Notes: generated by a model not told the origin, from the sequence alone. Shown: positions 1-10,771, counted from the stretch's first letter. The stretch: 64,000 nt of DNA from Chionoecetes opilio (GCA_016584305.1 JACEEZ010020055.1:26001-90000), one strand, 5' to 3'. Numbers and translations are program-made.

Positions 1-158
1 TACCCTTCTATCTCAATTTTTGGATTAAATATTTTCCCTGTCATATCTAACCATGTTTCTGTCAATGCTATTACGTATATCAAAATCTTCTACACTAGAT
101 ATTCCTCTCAGTAAATCTATCGTGTTTAAAATACTCCTACAGTTTGTATAATAAACCT
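1..158 (-). pseudogene. CR1/L2-like LINE, start of endonuclease domain (left arm)
   Basis: On the minus strand this encodes the beginning of an apurinic-type endonuclease: a KVYYTNCRSIL-like start, then a TETWLD motif typical of LINE endonucleases, with a small frame shift between them. It is the mirror of 61403-61560. The piggyBac-type MITE at 163-853 sits just upstream of it. The domain would continue to the left of base 1, so the left arm either extends past the window or the contig begins here. Confidence 0.65.
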
Positions 159-162
159 TTAA

Positions 163-853
163 CCCTTTCACGCACGAAAAGTTTAATAAGTTTTTCCGTC
201 CACTGCGACATCCGTCTTATGCTCCCTAAGGGGCCCCGCGAAATGGCCTGACTGTGCGGCGAATAATTTTTTGATGTTATCAGTTTCACCAACGTGTATT
301 CTTTTTTCCTGGCATTATTATATATCATTGGTTTTGCAAGAGATTATTCTGCCTTATGAAAGAAATAAATAACAAGAAATGCAAATAAATAGCGGAATTT
401 ACCGACTCCGAAAAAATATTGCGTAGAGAAATAAGAAATACTTACGTTCACCACATCGTAGCTCGAAACTTCCTGAGTCAACTTTTTATGGTTTATATGC
501 CAATAAAGCGGATTTTTATGAGGATTCCAACGCTACCATTATAATTTTCATATGGCCATTATGGCCAGCTCGGGACACGTTTTAAAGGGACGACAATCTG
601 CGCGCACAGGCTGCCTGCTGAGTGGAAACTGACAGATAAACCCTTATCATTTCACATCCACTCATACGAGAGAGTTGACAATTATTTTATTTTATAGGTC
701 TAGGTTAGATCTTTGACGCAGAACATTGTGACGCAATTCTGATAAATACTTTTTTTTTGGCGAATTTTTAACTTTTTTGACGCAATTCGCGTCAAAAGCT
801 CAGATTGCAGACGGGCCCGTTTTGACGCGATCGCGTCACCATGCGTGAAAGGG
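163..853. mobile_element. piggyBac-type MITE, left arm
   Basis: A 691-bp element without coding capacity. The ends are inverted copies of CCCTTTCACGCA, and the left end abuts TTAA (159-162), the piggyBac target site. The other flank reads TTGA (854-857), one base off TTAA. CCCTTT next to TTAA is a hallmark of piggyBac termini. The interior repeats GACGC motifs and holds a perfect 16-bp palindrome. It lies inside the CR1/L2-like LINE, just before the endonuclease domain, so it is younger than that LINE. Mobilisation in trans by a piggyBac transposase is inference. Confidence 0.8.
823..838. repeat. Perfect 16-bp palindrome TGACGCGATCGCGTCA
   Basis: It lies 15 bases inside the right terminus of the MITE and is retained in the mirrored copy near 60722-60737. 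Related GACGC half-sites occur at about 713-840. A subterminal position suits a transposase-binding or hairpin-forming site, but this is inferred from position only. Confidence 0.7.
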
Positions 854-857
854 TTGA

Positions 858-2449
858 GTTGCACTTCTTCATCTTGTCAATTTTCCCACTAGCTGTATTT
901 ACGCTGGCTGTCTTTTTTAACCTTGTCTTTTACCTAATCCTACTATTTTTCTTACTGTCATGATCAACTGTATTCCTTTTTTGACTATCATGATTACTGC
1001 CCTTCACCTTCATAGCCTCCTGGCAAACTAACCCTGACCCCATATGACTCTCCACTCTCCACACCAACAAACCCACCCCCCATCACCCCTCTTTTCTGAA
1101 ATTGATAGAGCTTGGTATCGGTAGAATCCTTATATTTTACTTGTAGAATCTTGGTATTTTACTCTCATGGTTAACATCATAGCCATCATCCTCTGAAAAG
1201 TAGTACTTATATGGCTGTCTATGTTAGTACCTACTACCATAAGCATTGCGTCATTTTACATATACATGCATTTCACATGAATTCATAATGTCTAACCACT
1301 CGTTTATAAAACAAATGAAGTCCGCAGTCTCCCTTCAGTTTTTTGTTTCTAGCAACCTTCTTCCCCCTAAATATATAAATGAATCTGCACATGACTTGGA
1401 TAACAACTGTACTGCATACTTTACATGTTGTCTTTGATTCCTAGACATATTCAAATTGGTTTCATTTAGTTTAGCATATTTCCGTTATCTATATGTCAGT
1501 ATGTGGTTTCCGAGTGAAGACGTTTGCCTGTAGCTCCGAAACTAACGATAGGATTGTCTCGAAAATACCCTCATTGTGATTTCCACGCAAAGTTACCATT
1601 TGTGGGAATTTATGTCACATACATTATTAATATGAGGGTTCTTACCTATCAATCAAACCCATGTCTATCTCCCGACACATCATCCCAGCTAATCAACTAA
1701 CTAGGATACTTATCGGTGGTAGTGGGTTGAAAAACGGCTGATTGGTTTGGATTAATACTGCAATGGTCTTGTGATCCGATGTGGTCGCCCGTGATCAGGG
1801 CCGCCCGTGTATGACAGAGGCGGTGGGCTGGAGACGGTAGTTGTTATCGAGACGGCAATCGGTTATCACACCAGTAACTTGACGCGGCAATTGTTATCTC
1901 TTGTGTTGCTAAGACACGTCCTTGATTTAAACACTATATGTACAATTAAAGTATGTACAAATAAGCACGTCTATATTAACAATAGATGTTATCCTTTCAA
2001 GGGCTCGGAGTGTACTTGTACTTGTATTTATACAAGCATGTATTAGATGTTAACTCCTCGGATGTCTAGAGTGTACTGATTCTCCAAGGTGGGCGGCTGT
2101 GATCGCCGCACCAATACCTATGCCACGTGTAGGTCACAGGTGGCCTAGAATCTAAATGGGCGGCAGCCAATGACCGCGCTCCAAATTAAGGTGCTAATTA
2201 TTTAAGTGCAATGCTTATTAACCACTAGGAATATTAATTTATCCTATCCCAATACTAATCATTTACTTTAATTACCATAATTATTACCCATTAGCATTAA
2301 AATGATATATACATATCCCTATACGCGCCCTCCTATAATGAGCGGAAAATACATCTCACTAGGGGGGGGGGGGGTAACAAACTACCACTCTACCAATTAT
2401 GAGAGGGTGTTTGGTGGATAATTTCAACACTGGGGGCCGGCAAAACTGA
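858..2449. other. Non-coding, with possible LTR-like promoter sequence
   Basis: No convincing gene. The first part is AT-rich, with a C-rich stretch at 1050-1100. Read on the minus strand, 2015-2110 holds a TATAAATA box within a GTACTTGTA-rich segment, downstream of the BEL/Pao integrase remnant. That position fits a 3' LTR, but no second LTR copy or clear TG/CA ends are visible. A run of about 11 G lies at 2363-2374. Confidence 0.4.
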
Positions 2450-4070
2450 AGGTCCGCTTCATTTGACATCACCCCAGGCCACATAGCACCGGAACATTTG
2501 ATTAATGGTTTCGGCACTTTGGTCTTTAGCTATTTTAAAATTAACAGCTCTGATAGAGGTAACAGTGAATATGCTGGCATATACTTGATCGGGGGGAGAG
2601 CTATCTCCTAACCCTGCAGGGAATATAACCCTGCAGAGAATATTAACCCTGCAGGGAATATCAACCCTGCAGGGAATATTAACCCTGCAGGGAATATTAA
2701 CCCTGCAGGGAATATTAACCCTGCAGGGAATATTAACCCTGCAGGGAATATTAACCCTGCAGGGAATATTAACCCTGCAGGGAATATTAACCCTGCAGGG
2801 AATATTAACCCTGCAGGGAATATTAACCCTGCAGGGAATATTAACCCTGCAGGGAATATTAACCCTGCAGGGAATATTAACCCTGCAGGGAATATTAACC
2901 CTGCAGGGAACATTAACCCTGCAGGGAACATTAACCCTGCAGGGAACATTAACCCTGCAGGGAATATTAACCCTGCAGGGAATATTAACCCTGCAGGGAA
3001 TATTAACCCTGCAGGGAATATTAACCCTGCAGGGAATATTAACCCTGCAGGGAATATTAACCCTGCAGGGAATATTAACCCTGCAGGGGAATATTAACCC
3101 TGCAGGGAATATTAACCCTGCAGGGAATATTAACCCTGCAGGGAATATTAACCCTGCAGGGAATATTAACCCTGCAGGGAATTTTAACCCTGCAGGGAAT
3201 ATTAACCCTGCAGGGAATATTAACCCTGCAGGGAACATTAACCCTGCAGGGAATATTAACCCTGCAGGGAATATTAACCCTGCAGGGAATATTAACCCTG
3301 CAGGAAATATTAACCCTGCAGGGAATATTAACCCTGCAGGGAATATTAACCCTGCAGGGAATATTAACCTGCAGGGAATATTAACCCTGCAGGGAATATT
3401 AACCCTGCAGGGAATATATTAACCCTGCAGGGAATATTAACCCTGGAATATTAACCTTGCAGGGAATATTAATCCTGCAGGGAATATTAACCTTGCAGGG
3501 AATATATGGTTTTAGGAGCTCATTATCAGCGGGAAGTTCAGGAGGACCTAGATAGGAGACTAGTCTACACTCAGATCTATTAAATTTAATGAGAGATTTG
3601 AGATAATATTTGACTGCCTGTCTACCATGATTTATCCAAAAATTACACCTGATATTGGCTAATATTGTAGCCATTCCGCCATGTAATGAGTTCCTATGAT
3701 ATTCTTCCACCAACAATTTAGTAAAATGATGGCGTTTGGGAATTAGTATGGGATGGATGGCAGGTGGTATTTGGAAGATCAGCTTTCAAATTTCGACCTC
3801 GACACCTATTTATGCCCTCATGATCAAGGTACAGACCTAATCATTTGGTCAATTTGTTCCTATGGGGGCGGGCAAGAGCTGATATTCCTCAGGAAATACC
3901 TGCTTCTGTATTGTTCTGATCCAAAACTTCAAAGGATCAGAACTATCCCTTTTCATGGACTGGAAGACTCTATTAGTAGTCTTAATTAGTTTGCTCAGTA
4001 AGGAAAACCTTTCTATGTCTATCACAGGATCTGGGATCAATTCAGGTTCCCTTATTATATCTTCAGATAT
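2450..4070 (-). pseudogene. BEL/Pao retrotransposon integrase remnant, left arm
   Basis: Read on the minus strand from 4040, the first frame carries a WIRTIQKQVFPEEY-like segment as found upstream of BEL/Pao integrases. The next (3716 down to 3507) carries the integrase zinc-binding region: HHFTKLLVEEYHR, then HGGMATILANIR and a FWI-x-HGRQAV motif. The later CxxC zinc ligands are replaced (S-L-I-K-F), so the zinc finger is defective. The minisatellite at 2611-3506 interrupts the protein; beyond it (2610-2459) an SIFTVTSIRAVNFKIAKDQS segment matches the start of the integrase core. The first two catalytic acidic positions are not identifiable. Stops and frame changes make it a relic. Confidence 0.75.
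2611..3506. repeat. 18-bp minisatellite (about 50 units), left arm
   Basis: The unit is TTAATATTCCCTGCAGGG or its complement. Each unit holds an SbfI/PstI-type palindrome CCCTGCAGGG and an AATATT palindrome. Most units are exact; variants include AACATT for AATATT (around 2908-2948 and 3236) and a few one-base slips. Because 18 is divisible by three, long open frames such as repeated FPAGLI arise as a by-product. It is embedded between the zinc-binding and core parts of the BEL/Pao integrase. Confidence 0.97.
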
Positions 4071-4542
4071 GTCTGACTGAGTGGAAACTCAGGTGAAAAA
4101 TAAAAATGAAAATGAAAATGAAAATCAGGTGACTTATATCAGGCAGATCTATAGACACGAAATAACGTACTAACTACGTAGAACATTCACGTGACAAAAT
4201 CACCTTTTTAGCACGTTTATAGCACTCTAATTATTGTTTTTTATTTACGATTTTGTGACGGAAATACATATGGTTTACATTTAAAATACGGTTGCTTGGA
4301 TGAAGAAATTTAATTTGAAGTACTTAGTAAATTTCAGGCAGGGCCCTAAGGTTATTATGCATGTACTGTTCTTATTATAGTCTATGTAGAAACGTTTCTA
4401 TTAGGTTCATATTAGAGAAAATGTTAACTAATACGGTATACTATTATAAGTTCTAGTAAATCAAATTGTATTTTTTGTTATGCTTATTATATAATCAAAT
4501 GTAATGATTTCAAACTTTTAAACGGTAAACTTAAAATATATT
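4071..4542. other. Non-coding; short (AAAATG)n tract
   Basis: No gene seen. A small tract of AAAATG repeats lies at about 4102-4126, followed by AT-rich sequence up to the RTE insertion. Confidence 0.5.
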
Positions 4543-4699
4543 CAAAACTATCAATCAATCATTGGGGGCATACGCCGGGGGGCGCGTCGCCTCGCCCACC
4601 CTACGACGCCACTCCCGGGGGTCACCACGCGCGAGTTCCCATGCAGGCTCCTTTCCCATACCAAGCAGCTCTCGACAAGTATTTTTATAGCAAAACTAT
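4543..4699 (-). mobile_element. 5'-truncated RTE insertion with 9-bp target duplication
   Basis: CAAAACTAT at 4543-4551 is repeated at 4691-4699. Between them, 4552-4679 equals the last 128 bases of the RTE-type LINE in this window, including the end of its ORF and the TGATTGATTG tail. The 11 bases at 4680-4690 do not match the element and look like filler at the 5' junction. Severe 5' truncation with a target duplication is the classic product of target-primed reverse transcription. Confidence 0.9.
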
Positions 4700-4971
4700 A
4701 ATCAATAAAAAAGTCACATACATGACATTATGGATATTGGGACTACTTAGATTTTTATTTATGTAGGATTAAAAAATATCTGAAGGAGCATATATTTCAC
4801 ATTGACACGGGATAACCTCCTCACTGGCGGGCTGATGCCCGCTTTGTACCTTTTTGCTACTGGATATGTATTTCTGTACATGTTTGTATTGTATTAGATG
4901 TCCTGTATGTTGATTGTACAATAAACCTTTACAAGCAAGTACAAGCACGAGGATCATTAAGTAAAAGCTAA

Positions 4972-6028
4972 AGCCCCTGTCGCCCCATTCCATAATAGAA
5001 CCACAAACGCGCCAACAATGCAATGCGCAGGGGCCTCATGGTCCTGGTTATGGGCCCATCGTGAACGCTCGTGGACGCGCTCGGCCGAGGCCACGAAAAG
5101 TTAGTGCGTGCACTAAAAAATCGGGACGCTCCCCGATGTTTTGTACCCAACGCAGCGCTATCGTAAGTCTATCGTGACGCTATCGTTATCTATGTAGCAG
5201 CTTCGTGACACTACCCTGATCGTCTTATGTCTATCGTGACGATAAGAAACCGTTACGCGCGCTGGTCATCCCTACCTTCCCCCCCTTTTCCCACCCCCTT
5301 CCGCCTTACCCCCCCTTTCTCATTCACACTCCAACCACCCTCTACTACTACCCCCTCCTCCCTCACCTCATGGTGACACCCCCTCTCGTCTCTCTACCCC
5401 CATACTCCCTCACCACGCGGTGACACCCCCCTCGTCTCCCTACCCCCCTACTCCCATCACGCGGTGACACCACCCTCCCCTACTTCCTACCCCCTATCCC
5501 TAAACACGTGAAGATGCCACCCCCCCCTTGTAACCACACATATCCCCACCAACACCACAACGCCTTCTCCATCCCCAACCTACTCCCCCCGTTTCCCCAC
5601 CAACATTCCCCTTCTTTATTACAACCCCCTCCCCCGTTTCCCCCCCTTCTCTATCACCAACACGTACCCAACCCGGGTTTCTCCCATCTTTATCTTCCTT
5701 CTCCATTACCATGGCAACATCCACCCACGTGTGAGGGCTCTTGACGCTATCGTGCTACGTTCATGGCACCGTCATGGCACAGTCGTGGTTATCGTAGCTC
5801 TATCGTGACGAAAAAATGACCGTTGATTTTCCATTCGTGATGTAGTCTTACAGCTGTCATGACTCCATCGTGACCATCTACGACCATCATGACACATACG
5901 TACAGGCAGCGTGACATAATTGTGAGGCTATCGTGGTCTGCGTTTATCGTGGTCAAATTAAACGATAGCGTCAATAATCAAATTGGTAGCGCTATCGTGG
6001 TTCGATTATGGAATGTGTGACGGGGGCT
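4972..6028. mobile_element. Harbinger-like non-autonomous TIR element, left arm
   Basis: Terminal inverted repeats of about 32 bp start AGCCCC-YGTC and contain ATTCCATAAT; they are flanked by TAA at 4969-4971 and 6029-6031, matching the 3-bp TWA target duplication of PIF/Harbinger elements. The element is 1057 bp and has no transposase. Inside both ends, ACGATAG / CTATCGTGACG motifs recur many times (5158-5250 and 5740-5995), like subterminal transposase sites. The middle is extremely C-rich. Family assignment rests on end sequence and target size only. Confidence 0.75.
5276..5725. repeat. C-rich core with imperfect ~60-bp repeats
   Basis: Most of the segment is C with T and A. Around 5360-5490 three units share GGTGACACC followed by CTCGTCTCCCTACCCC-like text. 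The complementary strand has many runs of 3-5 G and could form G-quadruplexes. Open frames here are compositional by-products. Confidence 0.7.
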
Positions 6029-6031
6029 TAA

Positions 6032-7440
6032 CCTACTGTGGCAAGACATAATGATCACCTCATAAACAGGGCGGGCACTAGTGAGGACCACTTACGTTAT
6101 TGCCGCAGGCACAATTTTAAGACAAAAATACTACTCTTTGAAAGATTCTATCTCAAAAACCCAAAAATGGTAGAAAGAGTCACAAGGTGTCATTTAAGCC
6201 GGAATATGTCATTCTTTTTATGATTGAGCCATATATATTTTGTCGTTAAATTTCGTTCTTATAGGTGAAAATAGGGCAAATTTGCTTGATTTTGCAACAT
6301 ATTTGGATGTAACTCCGAAATATATTGACCGATGTATATCATATTCATAACAACGACGCAATAGGAGTTCCCTCACAACATAGCCGAAAATCAGCCTAAT
6401 CCAAAAAACTTAAGTCACTCAAACACACTTGTGAAAGTTTGGGGATTACATGTCAATTTTCAAAGTCATAAGAGGGTAAGACTATACAAAGTCTCGAAGA
6501 TCTTTTCTTGACAGGATCTCGCTGGACTTCAATTACACATAATTTTTAATAGCATTTCCACACTTAGGAAAAAGTTTAAAAATATTTATTTAAATACCCC
6601 AATTCAGCTCCTAAGTGAGAAAAATATTCATTTTCAGAAATCATTCATAGGTACAAAGTACCCTTTTTGATATTCTCTATCTCGATAACCAATCGTTGTG
6701 GGGCGACCCCATTAGTGTTTCTTAGACCTTTAAAAATATTGCTCGGCACCTGTATGTAAATTTTTTTGACTTTTTATAACTCTAAAAATTTCAACTGATT
6801 TTAATAATATATAATCATATGACGTAATAGTATACTATCTCTTAACATATGAAAATATCAGACTGATCTGACATATAGCAAGGGTGCACGAGTCATTCAA
6901 AAACAAAAAAAAAGATTTTGACATCGATCACCCTTAATATTTGTAGGATAAATTTGATTTTTCACAAGAGTATAGATATTGTACTCATACGCCATCTGTG
7001 TGAATTTTATTACAACTGGATAAAAACTGTAAAAATCGCTAATTGTTTCCTAAAGTTTTTAATTTTTTTCCTCATCCCCACAAAAAGTTTCGTTACTACG
7101 TTCCCGACAATATAGCATCATTTCTATAGTTAATTTGGGTTTGTTTTTGTGTTTTAATTTTTTTTGCTATTAAAAAAAAATACATAAAAAAAATTCTATA
7201 AAAAAGAATTAAACCCAAAAATCTATAAAAAATATTCTATATAGTCGAGCACGAACTAATGAAAAATTTATGTGGGTGATAATGAAAAATAATTAAAAAT
7301 TGTAGAAAAAATAGTGATTTTTACTATTTTTATCCAAATTTATTAAATTTTTACAGATTGGTATTAGTACAGTACCCATCATGTACTACAAAATAAAAAG
7401 ATCGGACAAATATGAAGGGTGCTGGATCAAGTTTTTTTTA
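6032..7440. other. AT-rich, no gene recognised
   Basis: No frame longer than 65 codons and none with recognisable motifs. The base composition resembles the tandem block that follows, so it may belong to the same unidentified repeat. Confidence 0.5.
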
Positions 7441-7445
7441 AATAC

Positions 7446-8290
7446 TATAGATACAAAAAAAATCATACACATTAAAATTATAGACTTTAAAAAATAAAAA
7501 AATGGTGTGCCTTTAGTTTAAATATCAGGCAATTAGTTTACCAGATACAGGCCAAAAAGTATTATAAATCTGGCATTATATTTTACATGAAGTTTACAAA
7601 AGTGGCATTTTCCATAGAGATACAAAAAAACATTTCGATATCAAAATTATAGATCATAAAAAAAATCATAAATAGTTTTCTATACGTTTTATTGAGAGGC
7701 AAACGGTTTAACAGATACAACCAAAAATTATGATTCCTAATATGTCATAATTTCCATTATATGCCCCCAAAGGATCATTTACCTTATAGATACATAAAAA
7801 AAGATTTATATCAAAATTATAGATCATAAAAAAATCTATAAATAGTATTCTATTAGTTTTAAAATCTGCCAAACAGTTTAGCAGACACAACCCAAAAAGT
7901 ATTATTCATAAGGCATAATATTTTACATTATACCCAAAAAAGTGGCCTTTTCCTTATAGATACAGAAAAAAACACGATATTAAAATTATAGATCATAAAA
8001 AAACTCTAGAAATAGTTCTCTATAAGTTTTATAATTAGGCAAAAAGTTTACAAGATAAAATTCAAAACAATTATACCTAAAGCGTAATGTTTCACATTAA
8101 GCCCCAAAAGTGGCATTTTCTTTATAGATACAATAAACATTATTGACATTAAAAGTGTAGATCATAAAAAGATCTATAATTAGTTTTCAATACGTTTTAC
8201 AATCAGACAAATATTTTACCAGATACAACCCAAAAGCTAATATTCATAAGGTGAATATTTAAATTATACAAAAAATAGTGGCATTTCCCT
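7446..8290. repeat. Diverged tandem repeat, period ~168-172 bp, five units
   Basis: Units start at about 7446, 7616, 7786, 7957 and 8125, each with ATAGATACA plus an A-run. They then share AAAATTATAGATCATAAAA, a TAGTTTTCTAT-like stretch, CAGATACAACC-AAAA and an AAAGTGGCATTTTCC-like end. Units are clearly related but diverged. The period is near nucleosome length, as in many satellites. Confidence 0.85.
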
Positions 8291-8794
8291 CCCTCTCATA
8301 TTTCTCTAAATTTTTCTCTTTCTCTATAGTCCATTTGATATACCTTAAGCCGAAAAATTAAATCGAACGAATTTGAAAATTTTAGAAAAAAAATATATGG
8401 CCATTTTTAAGCTATTCTAACAGAACAATAAAAGTAATTCAACGATAATATACCTCTCTCATACGTAAAACTATATGCAGTCTACAGAAAACACCATTCA
8501 ATTTCATTTTCAAGGGAAAATTGAAAAAAATATAAGCCTTGATATTTCACCGCAGGCACTATTTGAATATAGAAAGTCCTATGACCGATATTTAAGTCAC
8601 TAGCACTCAAAGATGAATAAAGATTTTCAGCAGTCTGCCCTCAAACCCCCAATTAACATATGGACAAGCTTATTCTATCATATACAAGTTTTGAAAAAAT
8701 TATAGGCAACAACAACAAAAACAAATTATGCCCAAAAAAAGAATATATGAGACGTTATTTTGCGACGAATTTTCCGGGGTATGAATTATAATTA
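8291..8794. other. AT-rich flank of RTE copy A
   Basis: No gene seen; AT-rich sequence between the tandem block and the RTE insertion. Confidence 0.5.
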
Positions 8795-9957
8795 TCAATC
8801 AATCATTGGGGGCATACGCCGGGGGGCGCGTCGCCTCGCCCACCCTACGACGCCACTCCCGGGGGTCACCACGCGCGAGTTCCCATGCAGGCTCCTTTCC
8901 CATACCAAGCAGCTCTCGACAAGAAACATCAACTTGCCCCAGCCACGAGCCTTGTGGGCGCCCCCTTGGCCTCCTCCACGCCGGATTGTCTCTTACAGAT
9001 ACAACCCGATGAGAAGGATCAGTTTCAGGGTAGCGTGCCACATGCCCATATAGCCGAAGTTGGCGCTGACGGACTATGCAGGTAATAGGCCTCGATTCAG
9101 TCTCACGGTGCAATCGCTGATTTGACACGTAATCATCCCAGTGATACCCCATGATTCTGCGAAGACACTTAGTACCAAAGGCATTGATTCGTCTCTTCAA
9201 GTCACTATTTAGTGTCCATGTCTCACAACCATAGAGTAAGACAGGGATCACAAGCGATTTGAAGATCCGGATCTTTGTTCTCCTGCACAGGTACCGACAA
9301 CGCCAAATACTCCCGCTGAGCGAGTCCATAACACCGTGGGCTATGCCAATCCGCCGTAAAACTTCTTGACGTGACCCGCCGTCATTATGGACTGCGCTAC
9401 CAAGGTATGTAAAACTTTCCAAGATCTCAATGTCCTCGCCACACGCATGAACAGGCTGTACTGCTTCATCTAGTAAGTCTCCAAACACCTGGACCTTGGT
9501 CTTGAGCCAGGAGACCTCAAGTCCCAAAGGCTTTGCCTCCTCGTGCAGCGCCTCGAGAGCCATCACCAGGACCTCCAGCGACTCAGCAAAGATTACTGCA
9601 TCATCGGCAAAAACAAGATCAGTGATCTTGGTGTTGCCGACGGATGCTCCACAATCACTTTGATCTACAACCTTGTCCAATACCCAGTCCATACAAGCGT
9701 TGAAAAGTGATGGGGCAAGGACGCACCCTTGCCTCACTCCTGTATTCACAGGAAAGAAGCCGGATACACCTGCCCCACACTTCACAGCACTCTCAGTCCC
9801 AGAATACAGACCAGTTATCAAACCAATAGTCCCTGCAGGAATCCCTCGAAGTCGCAGAAGATCCCAGAGTGACTCACGATGCACTGAGTCAAACGCCTTC
9901 TTGAGATCAACATAGGCTGCAAGCATCCCCTGTCGAAACTCACGTCGGCGTTCCACC
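8795..9957 (-). pseudogene. RTE-type LINE reverse transcriptase, copy A (5'-truncated)
   Basis: A single open frame of 386 codons runs 9959-8799 on the minus strand. It encodes an RNA-dependent DNA polymerase in order: AYVDLKKAFDSVHRE (palm, first catalytic Asp), TGVRQGCVLAP, LVFADDAVIF (catalytic FADD), SWLKTKVQV, then the long C-terminal region ending in RRPRGRPQGSWL and PPAYAPND. The core residues present are intact. The frame stops inside a TGATTGATTG tail with almost no 3' UTR, typical of the RTE clade. Endonuclease and early fingers are missing, so it is dead on arrival. ATGAATTA occurs on both flanks (about 8779 and 9957), a candidate target duplication. The ATG is incidental. Confidence 0.85.
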
Positions 9958-9959
9958 AT

Positions 9960-10400
9960 GAATTAGCATGATATGAATTGTCCGGTATGAATTGTCCGCG
10001 GTATGAGTTGTCCTGTCACCGATATGAACTACTGTGTATCATCTTCAGTGGCACATACACATCAGTAGTGATGCTATAATTCGTAATATTTGGCGCCTGG
10101 CGACATTATTGCAGCTGGCGACTATACTGTTATCTACGGTAGGGTTATCACTATAACTGTCCTGAGTGTCCAAGGTAAAGAAAAATTTTCCTGTGGAAAC
10201 ACTGAGGCAAAGTGTCAGTAGGCAAAGTGTCCGTAGGCAAATTGTCCGGTAGGCAAATTGTCCGGTAGGCAAATTGTCCGGTAGGCAAAATGTCCGGTAG
10301 GCAAACTGTCCGTAGGCAAACTGTCCGGTAGGCAAATTGTCCGTAGGCAAATTGTCCGTAGGCAAATTGTCCGTAGGCAAACTGTCCGCCCACGGTAGCC
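9960..10400. repeat. Minisatellite of GGCAAATTGTCCG-type units, left arm
   Basis: About 12 units of 15-16 bp (TAGGCAAATTGTCCGG and variants with one G lost, or ACTGTCC or AATGTCC) occupy 10196-10392. A related ATGAATTGTCC motif repeats at 9972-10020. Varying unit length makes the frames drift, so the encoded PTDNLPTGQFAY-like peptides are unlikely to be real. Confidence 0.85.
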
Positions 10401-10714
10401 AATGCTTTCCTGTGTGACGTCATCTGGCGCGCGTGTGTAGCCGTGGCAGGGTAATGATCTGGTCTGGTTAATGGATTGGCACGCTACACCGGTTAAGCTC
10501 CACCTCCTTGCTTCACCGAGGAGTGAACAAAACCCTGAGGGTTTCTTCTTATATTACACCTTCATGGCCGACACCACACAATGCACAGTGTACTGTCTGA
10601 CACAGTGATCACTCCCAGACCGCTCCTAGCCATGCCGTTTCAAAGACCTCTCGGGGAGTCCCACTTTCCTCATTGCAAAATTCCTGCTCCACGCCTTCTC
10701 CTGTTCTGCTTTTT

Positions 10715-10734
10715 GTTGGCGTGTGAACGCCAAC
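10715..10734. repeat. Hairpin 1: 8-bp stem, GTGA loop
   Basis: GTTGGCGT-GTGA-ACGCCAAC is a perfect 8-bp stem. As RNA the loop would be GUGA, a stable GNRA tetraloop. Confidence 0.7.
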
Positions 10735-10753
10735 CACAAGCCAGGCCAACGCT

Positions 10754-10771
10754 TGGGCGTGTGAACGCCCA
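10754..10771. repeat. Hairpin 2: 7-bp stem, same GTGA loop
   Basis: TGGGCGT-GTGA-ACGCCCA lies 20 bases after hairpin 1. Both share the GGCGTGTGAACGCC core, so they may be a small duplication or paired recognition sites. Confidence 0.7.

Noticed and set aside
2459..3238. Long open frames of repeated NIPCRV or FPAGLI (also 58321-58950)
   Set aside because: They are produced by an 18-bp tandem repeat whose unit is a multiple of three; frames are open on both strands and no non-repeat protein context supports them.
2611..3506. Regular palindromic repeats as a CRISPR array
   Set aside because: There are no unique spacers; units are directly tandem and the context is eukaryotic.
5500..5744. Pro-rich and Gly-rich frames in the Harbinger-like element
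   Set aside because: By-products of C-rich composition, open on both strands.
10045..10423. Peptides of LPTGQFAY type
   Set aside because: Minisatellite with units of 15 and 16 bp; the frame drifts, so no stable product is encoded.
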